From: Candidatus Cloacimonadota bacterium
GTDB taxonomy: Bacteria; Cloacimonadota; Cloacimonadia; Cloacimonadales; TCS61
Length of the DNA stretch: 9,699 bases
Assembly (NCBI GenBank): GCA_027858325.1
Contig: JAQICU010000275.1
Location: forward strand, 1-9,699
Direction of reading: 5' to 3'
The position numbers and the translations under genes are program-made. Position 1 is the stretch's first letter. The number at the start of each line of letters is the position of its first letter. A model generated the notes under the pieces. That model saw only the letters and a list, made by a program, of their open reading frames with translations, was not told where the DNA came from and made no database searches. Positions 1 through 7,207 of the stretch are shown here, one piece after another.

Positions 1-81
1 TACTTATACTTAAAAAGTTTATTACTGAAATTAAATTTGTATGGTAGAAAAAATGAAAGTATTTATTAAAAAAGATATATA

Positions 82-134
82 AACCTTGAAAGTAATAAGT
101 AATAAGAAGTTTTGAAAGAGACATTTTCAAGGTT
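82..134. repeat. Inverted repeat at the 3' end of the lipoprotein gene
   Basis: An exact 10-base inverted repeat, AACCTTGAAA at 82-91 and TTTCAAGGTT at 125-134, overlaps the lipoprotein stop codon (133-135). The loop is 33 bases and contains a second, competing pairing, TTGAAA at 112-117 with TTTCAA at 125-130, plus a tandem AGTAATA (91-104). On the minus strand the outer stem is followed about 10 bases later by a run of T (complement of 68-73). This could act as a weak intrinsic terminator, but the long loop and the delayed T-run make that uncertain. Bases 1-81 are very AT-rich and show no gene. Confidence 0.35.
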
Positions 135-753
135 ATTCCAATTCTATTCTTAGTTGCTCATCGACCGTAAGATCATCAATATTCATGAAGCTGCTATCGA
201 TAAAACCAGTTTCAAATTCTATGACAAATGAATAGGAGATCGAATCATATATAGAAGTTGCTTTCAATCTGCTCCAGGCAGAATCGCCTGGTTCTATTGT
301 TAAATCTATTATAGCGATAAGAGAATCAGAATCATCAGTAGAATAAGCCAAATTGATTACATTTTCTGCAGAGTTATTTATCAGTTTTACTCCTGCATGG
401 GTTGGGTCACAGAAAACTTTAAGTGTCTCTTTAGGCTTAACCTGCAGGGTAGTTTCAGTGAAATACTCCTCGATCGGAATCCCATTAACCGCATCCTGCA
501 TCATAAATGTTTCACCTTCCAGATGCAGAGCAATTTCCACATAATCTTCACTGTAAAACAATACCTGTTTTCCGGTATCCACACTTATTGTCATATCTGG
601 ATCGGAAGTTTCAGATCCTTCTAAAATGTAATCGTTTCCCTTGATCGTAAAGTAGAGACGATGGTTTGTACGGTTAATTATTTTTATATCGCCTTCAGTG
701 GAACAGCCAGCTAAAATGATGACCATCAAAACAGGAACTATTAATTTTTTCAT
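133..753 (-). CDS. Putative lipoprotein with two similar domains, function unknown
   Basis: This 206-residue protein starts with a short lipoprotein signal: MKK, a hydrophobic stretch and the lipobox LAGC at residues 14-17. The mature protein should therefore begin at Cys17 and be lipid-anchored. I chose the start at 753 because AAGGAGA sits just upstream and the signal peptide follows at once; the frame stays open to 852, but that extension runs into repeat DNA and has no signal character. The mature part is rich in Asp, Glu, Thr and beta-type strands. It seems to hold two related halves (about 22-80 and 120-182), each opening with a K-[IL]-I-N-x-[TS] type motif and carrying a later D-x-T-I motif. 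I recognise no family. The gene lies 211 bases downstream of eno, across a repeat element. Whether it has its own promoter or is read through from eno is not clear. Confidence 0.72.
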   Translation of the reverse strand: MKKLIVPVLMVIILAGCSTEGDIKIINRTNHRLYFTIKGNDYILEGSETSDPDMTISVDTGKQVLFYSEDYVEIALHLEGETFMMQDAVNGIPIEEYFTETTLQVKPKETLKVFCDPTHAGVKLINNSAENVINLAYSTDDSDSLIAIIDLTIEPGDSAWSRLKATSIYDSISYSFVIEFETGFIDSSFMNIDDLTVDEQLRIELE

Positions 754-757
754 GTTT

Positions 758-764
758 TCTCCTT
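758..764 (-). promoter_or_regulatory. Ribosome binding site that fixes the lipoprotein start
   Basis: The minus strand reads AAGGAGA here, about five bases before the ATG at 753-751. It supports the start at 753 rather than the in-frame upstream ATG at 852, which lies in the repeat element and has no such site close by. Confidence 0.7.
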
Positions 765-785
765 TACATAAAATATTTATATTGT

Positions 786-886
786 TGTCATTCTGAGTGT
801 CCGGCAACTGCCGTATGTATCGAAGAATAATGACATTTGACGATCTGCACACTTCGATACTTCACTTCGTTCATACTCAGTGTGAC
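786..886. repeat. Palindromic repeat pair in the eno-lipoprotein spacer
   Basis: Two related units face each other. The first (786-835) is bounded by TGTCATT (786-792) and AATGACA (829-835) and encloses a small CGGCA/TGCCG hairpin at 802-813. The second (about 852-886) is an inverted, diverged copy: CTTCGATAC at 852-860 is the exact complement of GTATCGAAG at 817-825, and ACTCAGTGTGAC at 875-886 matches the complement of 787-798 at 10 of 12 positions. The two units can thus fold into one large cruciform or RNA stem. Sequences of the form CTGAGT...GTATCGAAG recur as dispersed intergenic elements in several uncultured bacterial genomes; that is my recollection, not a search. An open frame entering from the lipoprotein side crosses this DNA but is not coding. 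I see no well-spaced promoter, although AT-rich DNA at 770-785 could serve as a -10 region. Confidence 0.6.
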
Positions 887-896
887 GGTTGTACGG

Positions 897-963
897 TGAC
901 CCTCTTGGTCATTTTCTTACACGGCATAGCAGGTCGTTCTACATTTTTTTCTCTGTGTTGAAC
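897..963. other. Spacer after eno with two small hairpins
   Basis: Just past the eno stop on the minus strand, GTTCTACA (936-943) and TGTTGAAC (956-963) pair at 7 of 8 positions around a T-rich loop. Farther on, TGACC (897-901) and GGTCA (907-911) form a 5-bp stem with a 5-base loop. Neither is followed by a T-run in the direction of eno transcription, so neither looks like a standard intrinsic terminator for eno. The second has TTTTC on the plus-strand side, but no plus-strand gene would use it. Confidence 0.3.
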
Positions 964-964
964 A

Positions 965-2248
965 TTACTTCAAATTATAAAATACGTCTTTCCCGATGAA
1001 TCTTGCAGATTCTCCCAGCTCTTCTTCAATGCGCAGGAGTTGATTATATTTTGCGATCCTTTCACTTCTACAGATCGAGCCTGTTTTTATTTGTCCGGAA
1101 TTTACAGCAACTGCCAGATCGGCAATAATAGAATCGGACGTTTCTCCGCTTCTGTGCGAGATCACGGTAGTAAAATTATTTGTTTTTGCCAGCTCTATTG
1201 TATCCAGTGTTTCTGTAAGTGTTCCGATCTGATTGAGTTTTATCAGAATGGAGTTTGCAGCATTTTCATCAATACCTGTTTGTAATCTTTCTACATTGGT
1301 TACAAAAAGATCATCACCCATTATCTGGATTTTATCGCCCAGTTTTTCTTTCATCAGTTTAAATCCCTTCCAATCATCTTCTGCCAAGCCATCTTCGATA
1401 GAAACTATGGGATATTTATCTACCAATTTAGCATAATAATCTACCATTTCTTCAGAGGTTAAAGCAACATTTTCTGCTGTGAGATGATATTTTCCTTTTT
1501 TATAAAATTCGCTAGCTGCAGGATCAAGAGCGATAGAAATATCTTCACCCGGTCGGTAATCGGCAAGTTCAATTGCCTTCACAATTATCTGCAACGCCTC
1601 TTCATTTGATTTAAGATCGGGAGCAAATCCGCCTTCATCACCCACACCGGTTGCATATCCCTGCTGTTTCAAATATTTTTTTAGTGTGTGGAAAACTTCT
1701 GCATTCATTTGCAGAGCTTCTCTAAATGTTTTAGCGCCAAGCGGCATGATCATGAATTCCTGCAGGTCAACTGTGTTGTCGGCATGCTGCCCACCATTAA
1801 GTATATTAGACATGGGAACGGGAAGTAGTTTGGCATTTGATCCGCCAATATAACGATAGAGCGGCATTCCCTGTTCTTCTGCAGCAGCTCTTGCACAGGC
1901 AAGAGAAACACCAAGAATAGCATTTGCTCCAAGCTTCTGTTTATTCGATGTTCCATCAAGTTCCAACATTGTTTTATCTATTAATATCTGATGTGAAACT
2001 TCCATTCCAATAAGTTTTGGTGCAATAATCTGATTTACATTTTCAACCGCTTTTAGTACACCTTTTCCGAGGTAACGGGTTGTATCACCATCACGAAGTT
2101 CAACTGCTTCGTGTTCACCGGTAGATGCTCCACTGGGAACAGCAGCTCTTCCCCTAATTCCATTTTCCAGATAAACATCAACCTCAACAGTAGGATTCCC
2201 CCTGGAATCAAGAATTTCTCTTCCGTAAATTGCATAAATTTCTGACAT
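965..2248 (-). CDS. eno: Enolase (phosphopyruvate hydratase)
   Basis: Enolase interconverts 2-phosphoglycerate and phosphoenolpyruvate in cytoplasmic glycolysis and gluconeogenesis. The 427-residue protein has the normal full length. It opens with the ILDSRGNPTVEV motif and the mobile loop SGASTGEHEA (39-48). GGQHADN (152-158) supplies the active-site His155, and GDEGGFAP (203-210) holds the catalytic acid Glu205. The magnesium ligands fit Asp242 (LDPAASEF), Glu285 (SIEDGL) and the GDD at 311-313. Lys337 in LIKLNQIG is the expected catalytic base, followed by SHRSGE (364-369) and GQIKTG with Lys388. The start at 2248 is supported by AAGGAG at 2255-2260 with a 6-base gap. No residue expected for activity is missing. 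A strong hairpin lies just upstream in the leader, and eno stands slightly apart from the tight cluster, so it may have its own promoter or be separately regulated. Confidence 0.98.
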   Translation of the reverse strand: MSEIYAIYGREILDSRGNPTVEVDVYLENGIRGRAAVPSGASTGEHEAVELRDGDTTRYLGKGVLKAVENVNQIIAPKLIGMEVSHQILIDKTMLELDGTSNKQKLGANAILGVSLACARAAAEEQGMPLYRYIGGSNAKLLPVPMSNILNGGQHADNTVDLQEFMIMPLGAKTFREALQMNAEVFHTLKKYLKQQGYATGVGDEGGFAPDLKSNEEALQIIVKAIELADYRPGEDISIALDPAASEFYKKGKYHLTAENVALTSEEMVDYYAKLVDKYPIVSIEDGLAEDDWKGFKLMKEKLGDKIQIMGDDLFVTNVERLQTGIDENAANSILIKLNQIGTLTETLDTIELAKTNNFTTVISHRSGETSDSIIADLAVAVNSGQIKTGSICRSERIAKYNQLLRIEEELGESARFIGKDVFYNLK

Positions 2249-2274
2249 ATCTATCTCCTTCTAAAGTAATTAAC

Positions 2275-2308
2275 AATATAGGGAACAAGTCCTCTTATTC
2301 CCTATATT
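2275..2308 (-). promoter_or_regulatory. Strong hairpin in front of eno (leader element or terminator)
   Basis: AATATAGGGAA at 2275-2285 is the exact complement of TTCCCTATATT at 2298-2308. A further AAG/CTT pairing inside leaves a 4-base TCCT loop. The hairpin lies between the SPFH stop codon (2344) and the eno ribosome binding site (2255-2260). On the minus strand it is followed by GTTAATTACTTT, which is T-rich but not a clean T-run. It could terminate the upstream membrane-gene transcript, attenuate it, or protect the 5' end of an eno mRNA. The sequence alone does not decide between these. Confidence 0.45.
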
Positions 2309-2343
2309 CTGTCAAACTTATAAACCCAGCGTTAGTTAATAGA

Positions 2344-3279
2344 TCAGCTTTTAAATATTTTCTCCATTGATTTTACAGAACCCAGCAATGCAGAAGATTC
2401 ATAAGGAATAACAACTGTTTTATCGTTATTCTGCACAATCTCACTAAATGCTTTAATATATTTAACAGCAAGCAGGTATTGAGCCGGATCTGTTCCGGTT
2501 TGTTCCACCGCGGCAGCAACTTCTTTGATCGCTTTTGCTTCTGCTTCGGCAACCAGATATTTTCCCTTGGCTTCCCCTTCTGCCCTGGTTATTCTGGCTT
2601 CTTTATCACCTTCTGCAACCAGTATCTGAGATCTCTTATCTCCTTCTGCTTCCAAAATCTTGGCTCGTTTGTCTCTCTCGGCTCGCATCTGCTTTTCCAT
2701 CGCCATTTTGATTTCCTGCGGAGGATTTATATCCTGAAGTTCCACTCGATTAACCTTCACTCCCCATTTATCGGTTGCTTCATCCAGAATAAGGCGAAGC
2801 TTGGTATTAATTGTATCTCTTGAAGTAAGAGTTTTATCGAGTTCCAGTTCACCAATCACATTACGAAGTGTTGTTTGCGTAAGTTTCTCAATCGCATTAG
2901 GTAGATTATTAATTTCATAGGTTGCCTTTGTAGCATCAGTTACCTGGAAATACAAAAGTGCATCAATTTCTATAGAAACATTGTCGCTGGTTATAACGTT
3001 CTGACGGGGAAAATCATAAACAGTCTCGCGCAGATCTATTCTACTCTGAGATTTTACCTGCACAAATTTATTTCCCTTCATATCTGTTCTGGAGTATCGC
3101 CAGTTTATATTTCGAGGTTTATCTACTATCGGCCAGATAATATTCAGTCCACTCTCCAATGTTCTATTGTATTTACCTAATCTCTCTATTATCATTACTT
3201 CTGCCTGTTTCACAATAACTAATCCTTTCGAGATCAATATTACTATAAGAACAGCAAATACGATTATAACTGTTGTCAT
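2344..3279 (-). CDS. qmcA: SPFH/stomatin-like membrane protein, QmcA/paraslipin type
   Basis: This 311-residue protein has one N-terminal membrane segment (about 3-24) followed by an SPFH (band 7) domain to about residue 195. Typical features are VKQAEVMIIERLGKY, the VITSDNVSIEIDALLYFQV strands (95-113), and LDKTLTSRDTIN followed by LDEATDKWGVKVNRVE. An alanine/glutamate-rich coiled coil (about 196-262) has repeated A-E-G-[DE]-[KA] units. The C-terminal tail ends with the conserved SSALLGS (295-301) near residue 300, as in E. coli QmcA. Such proteins oligomerise into large membrane cages or rings. Compared with E. coli QmcA as I remember it, there is an insertion of about 22 residues around 60-85, before the YDFPRQN motif. 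The nfeD-type partner gene lies 36 bases upstream. AAGGAGG at 3284-3290 fixes the start. Its molecular role is not certain; membrane organisation or quality control is the usual view of the family. Confidence 0.93.
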   Translation of the reverse strand: MTTVIIVFAVLIVILISKGLVIVKQAEVMIIERLGKYNRTLESGLNIIWPIVDKPRNINWRYSRTDMKGNKFVQVKSQSRIDLRETVYDFPRQNVITSDNVSIEIDALLYFQVTDATKATYEINNLPNAIEKLTQTTLRNVIGELELDKTLTSRDTINTKLRLILDEATDKWGVKVNRVELQDINPPQEIKMAMEKQMRAERDKRAKILEAEGDKRSQILVAEGDKEARITRAEGEAKGKYLVAEAEAKAIKEVAAAVEQTGTDPAQYLLAVKYIKAFSEIVQNNDKTVVIPYESSALLGSVKSMEKIFKS

Positions 3280-3315
3280 ACTTCCTCCTTGTTAAAACGC
3301 AATATTGCCAATTTT

Positions 3316-3759
3316 CTATTCCTCAATTAACGTTACGATAACCTTGTTTCCATCAATATTATTAACCGTAACCCGAGCATCTTTTTTAATTTCCCTATTA
3401 TCTTTGGAAACAGCTGCCCACTCTTCACCACCGATCTTTACATAACCTTTTTCATTGGCAGGGATTTCCTGCGTAACCTTGCCGGTTTTACCGATCAGAG
3501 CTTTAACATTAGTCTCTTCATAGTTGTTGGATATCAGTTTCTTGCTAAACTTCCTGCTTAATATGAAAACAATAAGTGTAACAATTGCAAAGGTGAGTAT
3601 TTGAAACGTAAGCGACGGAATTATTAGAGCTGCAAGTCCAGTAATAATGGCTCCAACTCCAAAACTCAAAAACAAAAATCCTGGTGTGAATATTTCAATG
3701 ATAATACAAATTATTCCAATTGCCACCCAAATTATCCAGGGATCTGACCATAATTCCAT
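3316..3759 (-). CDS. nfeD: NfeD-like membrane protein, short form
   Basis: This 147-residue protein matches the short NfeD form, which lacks the ClpP-like protease domain. Hydrophobic membrane segments fill residues about 8-67, with the typical EIFTPGFLFLSFGVGAI signature around 22-38. After a basic linker, a cytoplasmic OB-fold domain (about 88-147) carries GKTGKV, GYVKIGGEEWAAVS and the closing IDGNKVIVTLIEE strand. NfeD proteins are the regular genetic and physical partners of SPFH proteins, and here the SPFH gene follows 36 bases later. The gene begins 14 bases after the DUF4349-like gene ends, with a G-rich binding site (AGGGGG) before the ATG at 3759, so co-transcription with both neighbours is likely. 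The order nfeD then SPFH agrees with a functional pair. Confidence 0.93.
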   Translation of the reverse strand: MELWSDPWIIWVAIGIICIIIEIFTPGFLFLSFGVGAIITGLAALIIPSLTFQILTFAIVTLIVFILSRKFSKKLISNNYEETNVKALIGKTGKVTQEIPANEKGYVKIGGEEWAAVSKDNREIKKDARVTVNNIDGNKVIVTLIEE

Positions 3760-3773
3760 AAACTGCCCCCTTT

Positions 3774-4652
3774 TTACTCTTTTTCCTCTTTTTTGATCAC
3801 ATTTCCATCTTTATCTTTGTAAATTCTCTTTGTTCTTCGTCCGTATCCTCTATTGTAATTATAACTATAGTTTGAACTCGAACCTCTGGAAGTTCTAATT
3901 CCCAATACAAGCATTAATTTATACATAAGTACAAAAATATAATAACTGATGATCAAACCAATAATTAACAATGTTAAGGTGGCGATCGTGGTTAAAATAA
4001 AAACGCTCATACTGCTACGAAGTGCTGCATTTCCATTTATACTTTTAACGGCTGAGAGCATAATGATATCAAATTCTGCATTGTGTTTTTGGATGTCTTT
4101 CTGAATACTCAAACTATCTATCTTAGCCTGAATAACATCAAGCTGTTTCCTAAAACTTGTTATCCTCTCAGGAGAAACGCTGTCATTAATAAGATTTTGA
4201 ATGCGTTTTTTGGCAATCTGATTATTATTTAGATTTTCTTTGAGATCTGTACTTTCTAAAACAAGTCCGGCTCTTTGTATGTTTTCATTACTTATGCCAT
4301 CAACATTTCTCAACTTAGATAATAGTTCGCCGGATGTTTCCACCGGAACTTCGAATATTGTCAGATTGTAATTACCTTTTATTTCTGAATATAAAGTGCT
4401 GGTGTTTTCCGTTTTATTTATCTCAGATAGCAGTGAATTGATCTCTATTAGATCCTCTACCTGATATTCAAAATTAATTTTATTGTTATTGAATGAATTC
4501 TCAAAGATATCATTTGCAGCACTCAGATCTATTTCAACATCAGCTTGTATAAATATCTTATCCAGATTTGATCTTTTGACCCCTAAATATATTGAGAATA
4601 AAATTGTAAACACTATCAAAACAAGCTTAATCTCTTTTCTGATTCTAAACAT
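3774..4652 (-). CDS. DUF4349-like membrane protein, function unknown
   Basis: This 292-residue protein has an N-terminal hydrophobic segment (about 9-24) acting as signal anchor, a large extracytoplasmic or periplasmic region (about 25-212), and a long hydrophobic stretch at 214-251. It ends in a charged tail with a Ser/Tyr/Asn/Arg-rich part (257-276). The middle region resembles DUF4349 proteins: a beta segment LTIFEVPVE (97-105), then ELLSKLRNVDGISNENIQ (109-126), then a helical coiled-coil region (about 135-190) with charged heptads, ahead of the second membrane segment. This match rests on remembered layout and is moderate. GAGGAG at 4658-4663 precedes the ATG at 4652, and the gene overlaps recN by 8 bases. 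It runs into nfeD and the SPFH gene with a 14-base gap, so a role in the same membrane assembly is plausible but only inferred. The protein contains no cysteine that I can see. Confidence 0.8.
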   Translation of the reverse strand: MFRIRKEIKLVLIVFTILFSIYLGVKRSNLDKIFIQADVEIDLSAANDIFENSFNNNKINFEYQVEDLIEINSLLSEINKTENTSTLYSEIKGNYNLTIFEVPVETSGELLSKLRNVDGISNENIQRAGLVLESTDLKENLNNNQIAKKRIQNLINDSVSPERITSFRKQLDVIQAKIDSLSIQKDIQKHNAEFDIIMLSAVKSINGNAALRSSMSVFILTTIATLTLLIIGLIISYYIFVLMYKLMLVLGIRTSRGSSSNYSYNYNRGYGRRTKRIYKDKDGNVIKKEEKE

Positions 4653-6354
4653 TAGCGCTCCTCAATTTTTTATTTATTAATTCTGCTGCATGCTGCAAAG
4701 CCAATTCTGTTTCTGAGCCCGATAACATCCTGGCAATTTCAACTTTTCTCTCGTTTTCGTCCAGTATTTTTACAATAACTTCAGAATTCCTGCTGCCGCT
4801 TATCTTCTCAATTGAAAAATGTCGGTCACTGTAAGATGCGATCTGTGGTAAATGGCTAATACACAAAACCTGATGATATTTGCCAATATCATGAATGAAT
4901 TCTGCAAGAAGCTCAGATGTCTTCCCGCCAATCCCTGAATCAATTTCATCAAAAATTATGGTTCGTCTGTCTAATCTGTCCGAAAGGATCTTCTTTATTG
5001 CCAGCAGGAACCTTGAAAGTTCACCACCCGAAGCAGCTATCCTGAATGGTTGAAGTTTAACACCTTTATTAGCAGAGAAATAGATATCAACCGCATCCTT
5101 CCCTGTTTCATTCAATCCGCTCAATCTCTCAGAAGTTCCCATTGAATTTTCCAGATCTGTAAATTTAAATTCAATTTTCGCATCAGGAATAGCAAGTTTC
5201 TTGATATTGTTCACGATCTCTTTTTCAAAATTAATTGCAGCATTTTTTCTTTTTGCAGAAAGTTCTTCAGCTAGGGAATTAATGTTTATTAATTCAGCGA
5301 TGATCTCATCATTTAATTCGGAAATTTCTTCTTTTCCTGAAGAGTAGGATTCGATCTGCTGCTGTATGCTGTTTCGATATTCCAGAATTCCTGCAATATC
5401 CCGTTTATATTTTACGCTGAGACTGTTAAGCAATGAAAGACGACCTTGTATGTATTCCAGCCGAGTTGAGTCTACCTCAATGATATTTTGGACTTCTCGG
5501 ATGCTGTTTATGGAGTTATCAAGATCAGCAGAGGCATCCTGCAGAAAATTTACGGCTTCTTCAATCTTCTTGTTATCATCTTTGAATTTAGCAAGCTGAG
5601 AAATATATGAGCTTATTGTATCGTAAACTGAGTTCTCTTTCTCGTAAATTACCTGCTCCAATTGAGATGAGATATTCAGGATATCTTCAGCGTTGGTAAG
5701 TAGATTCATTTCTGCCTGCAACTTCGTATCTTCCCCAATCACCGGTTCAATTTTTTCTATCTCATCAATCTGGTATTGATATAATTTAATTTTCTCGGCA
5801 AGTTCACTCTCAGTTTTTTGTAGTTTTTTCATTTTTTTTATTTTACTATCAATTTCTTGATATTTGGAAGTGAACAGCTCTTTTATTTTAGTTAGTTTTC
5901 CGTAAATATCCAGTACTTCAAGCTGAAAATCTGTATCGAAAAGTTTTTGCTGATCACGCTGACTATGAAAATCTATAAGTACATTTTGGAATTTTTTAAT
6001 GATATCTTTGGAAACTCTGCGCCCATTTATATAGCTTTTACTTCTCAAGTTTGTGCCAATCTCTTTGGCAAAGAAAACTTCTCCTTCTGAGAGATCAATA
6101 TCATTGTTTTTTAGTAATTCAATAAGTTGTTTGTTATCATTATCTATATCAAAAACTGCTTCCAGTTTTGCAGGTAAAGAATCATCAAGCAGCATTCCGG
6201 TGTGAATATCACTTCCCAATATAAGACTGATAGCACCAACAATTATAGATTTCCCAGCTCCTGTTTCACCGGTAAGAACCTGAAGTCCGTTCTCAAATTC
6301 CAGGATAAGGTTTTCTACAATAATAAAATTTTCAACACTTAAGCTCTTAATCAT
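4645..6354 (-). CDS. recN: DNA repair ATPase RecN
   Basis: RecN is an SMC-like ATPase that acts early in repair of DNA double-strand breaks. The 569-residue length is normal. The N-terminal half of the ATPase head has the Walker A motif GETGAGKS (29-36) after VENFIIVENLILEF. A long coiled-coil region, with a central break, fills roughly 155-375. The C-terminal half of the head has the ABC signature SGGELS (442-447), the Walker B segment IIFDEIDSGIGG (466-477) and the switch histidine in CISHLPQIAS (His501). All ATPase elements are therefore intact. The start ATG at 6354 overlaps the nadK stop as ATGA, with no strong binding site, so its translation is probably coupled to nadK. The nadK-recN pairing is seen in several bacterial groups. 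I see no LexA-type box, but any would lie upstream of the cluster. Confidence 0.97.
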   Translation of the reverse strand: MIKSLSVENFIIVENLILEFENGLQVLTGETGAGKSIIVGAISLILGSDIHTGMLLDDSLPAKLEAVFDIDNDNKQLIELLKNNDIDLSEGEVFFAKEIGTNLRSKSYINGRRVSKDIIKKFQNVLIDFHSQRDQQKLFDTDFQLEVLDIYGKLTKIKELFTSKYQEIDSKIKKMKKLQKTESELAEKIKLYQYQIDEIEKIEPVIGEDTKLQAEMNLLTNAEDILNISSQLEQVIYEKENSVYDTISSYISQLAKFKDDNKKIEEAVNFLQDASADLDNSINSIREVQNIIEVDSTRLEYIQGRLSLLNSLSVKYKRDIAGILEYRNSIQQQIESYSSGKEEISELNDEIIAELININSLAEELSAKRKNAAINFEKEIVNNIKKLAIPDAKIEFKFTDLENSMGTSERLSGLNETGKDAVDIYFSANKGVKLQPFRIAASGGELSRFLLAIKKILSDRLDRRTIIFDEIDSGIGGKTSELLAEFIHDIGKYHQVLCISHLPQIASYSDRHFSIEKISGSRNSEVIVKILDENERKVEIARMLSGSETELALQHAAELINKKLRSANV

Positions 6355-7196
6355 CGTTTTCCCATATGTAGTTTTTTTCTGAGGATTTGATAAAATGTTT
6401 TGTTCGTCAGTTTAATAAAGCTGATCTTTTTGTTAGAAGCAGTAACTATTATTTCGTCATTATCAACAATATTCTGGCTGTTTTTTCCATCAAGTTGGAG
6501 GATGCATTCACTTCCGTTTGTTTGCAGTTCAAAACTCAATCTATCATCGGAAGCAAAAACCATCGGGCGTACACTTAACACATGCGGATTTAAGGGTGTA
6601 ACCACGAACGCATCCATCAAAGGAGATAGGATTGGTCCGCCGGCAGATAATGAATAGGCAGTAGACCCTGTTGGAGTAGAAACAATAAGTCCGTCACATC
6701 TGGTTTCAACAACTAAACGCTTATCTGAATAGAATCTTATATCGATGAGTCTAGGTTCTTTGCCCTTATATATTACAGCATCGTTTAAGGCTGAAGAAGT
6801 ATAAATGATCTTATTATTTCTTTTCACAACAATTTTAAGCAGCATTCTTTGCTGAACTTTAAATTTATTTTTCTTCAGATCATCTATCGATTTTTCAAGT
6901 TCAGAGAGTGAGCTTTCTGATAGAAACCCAAGTTTACCAAGATTTATTCCCATTAAGGGAACATCAAATTCAAGCGATATCTGACTCGCTCTTAGAAAAG
7001 TTCCGTCGCCACCAAATGACAGAATACAATCGAGTTTATTTTTTCCAAGGCTTTTTATAAAATCCGGAAAAAGTTTTTTTTGTTTTGGGAACATGAAAAA
7101 ATGAAGGTCTTTGCTGCTATGGAGTTTTTCCAGCAAATCGAAAATTGGTTGTGTGGTTTTATAATTCGGATTAAAAAAGATCCCAAAATTTTGCAT
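6351..7196 (-). CDS. nadK: NAD kinase
   Basis: NAD kinase phosphorylates NAD to NADP, the only known route to NADP, in the cytoplasm. The 281-residue protein has the usual length. The signature GGDGT lies at 62-66 with the catalytic Asp64, followed by GINLGKLGFL (83-92). The substrate-binding pair Asn138-Asp139 lies in LNDAVI, and the glycine-rich segment DGLIVSTPTGSTAYSLSAGG (168-187) completes the fold. The C-terminal strand region with QLDGK (234-238) fits the family. The start at 7196 is preceded by GGGAG, which overlaps the rsgA stop codon (TAG, 7210-7208), so the two genes are 11 bases apart and likely coupled. The 3' end overlaps recN by 4 bases. Whether ATP or polyphosphate is used cannot be told from the motifs. 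Confidence 0.97.
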   Translation of the reverse strand: MQNFGIFFNPNYKTTQPIFDLLEKLHSSKDLHFFMFPKQKKLFPDFIKSLGKNKLDCILSFGGDGTFLRASQISLEFDVPLMGINLGKLGFLSESSLSELEKSIDDLKKNKFKVQQRMLLKIVVKRNNKIIYTSSALNDAVIYKGKEPRLIDIRFYSDKRLVVETRCDGLIVSTPTGSTAYSLSAGGPILSPLMDAFVVTPLNPHVLSVRPMVFASDDRLSFELQTNGSECILQLDGKNSQNIVDNDEIIVTASNKKISFIKLTNKTFYQILRKKLHMGKR

Positions 7197-7207
7197 AATC
7201 TTTCTCC

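Noticed and set aside
353..624. Overlapping plus-strand open frames inside the lipoprotein gene
   Set aside because: Antisense shadows without a binding site or recognisable protein features.
776..807. Possible promoter for the lipoprotein gene (TTGCCG and TATAAA on the minus strand)
   Set aside because: The spacing is 20 bases and the -35 match falls in the repeat's inner hairpin, so the signal is too weak to call.
754..852. N-terminal extension of the lipoprotein frame to an ATG at 852
   Set aside because: It crosses the palindromic repeat, has no ribosome binding site, and would bury the clear signal peptide and lipobox that start at 753.
2281..2315. TTGACA on the minus strand (2315-2310) as a -35 box for eno
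   Set aside because: No -10 box lies at 16-18 bases; the nearest TATATT is 29 bases away and forms part of the hairpin arm.
2479..2823. Plus-strand open frame of 114 codons
   Set aside because: It lies antisense within the SPFH gene, has a cysteine- and phenylalanine-rich composition typical of shadow frames, and shows no domain.
3299..3308. Perfect palindrome GCAATATTGC between nfeD and the SPFH gene
   Set aside because: Ten bases without a loop in AT-rich DNA can arise by chance, and no operator is expected inside the gene pair.
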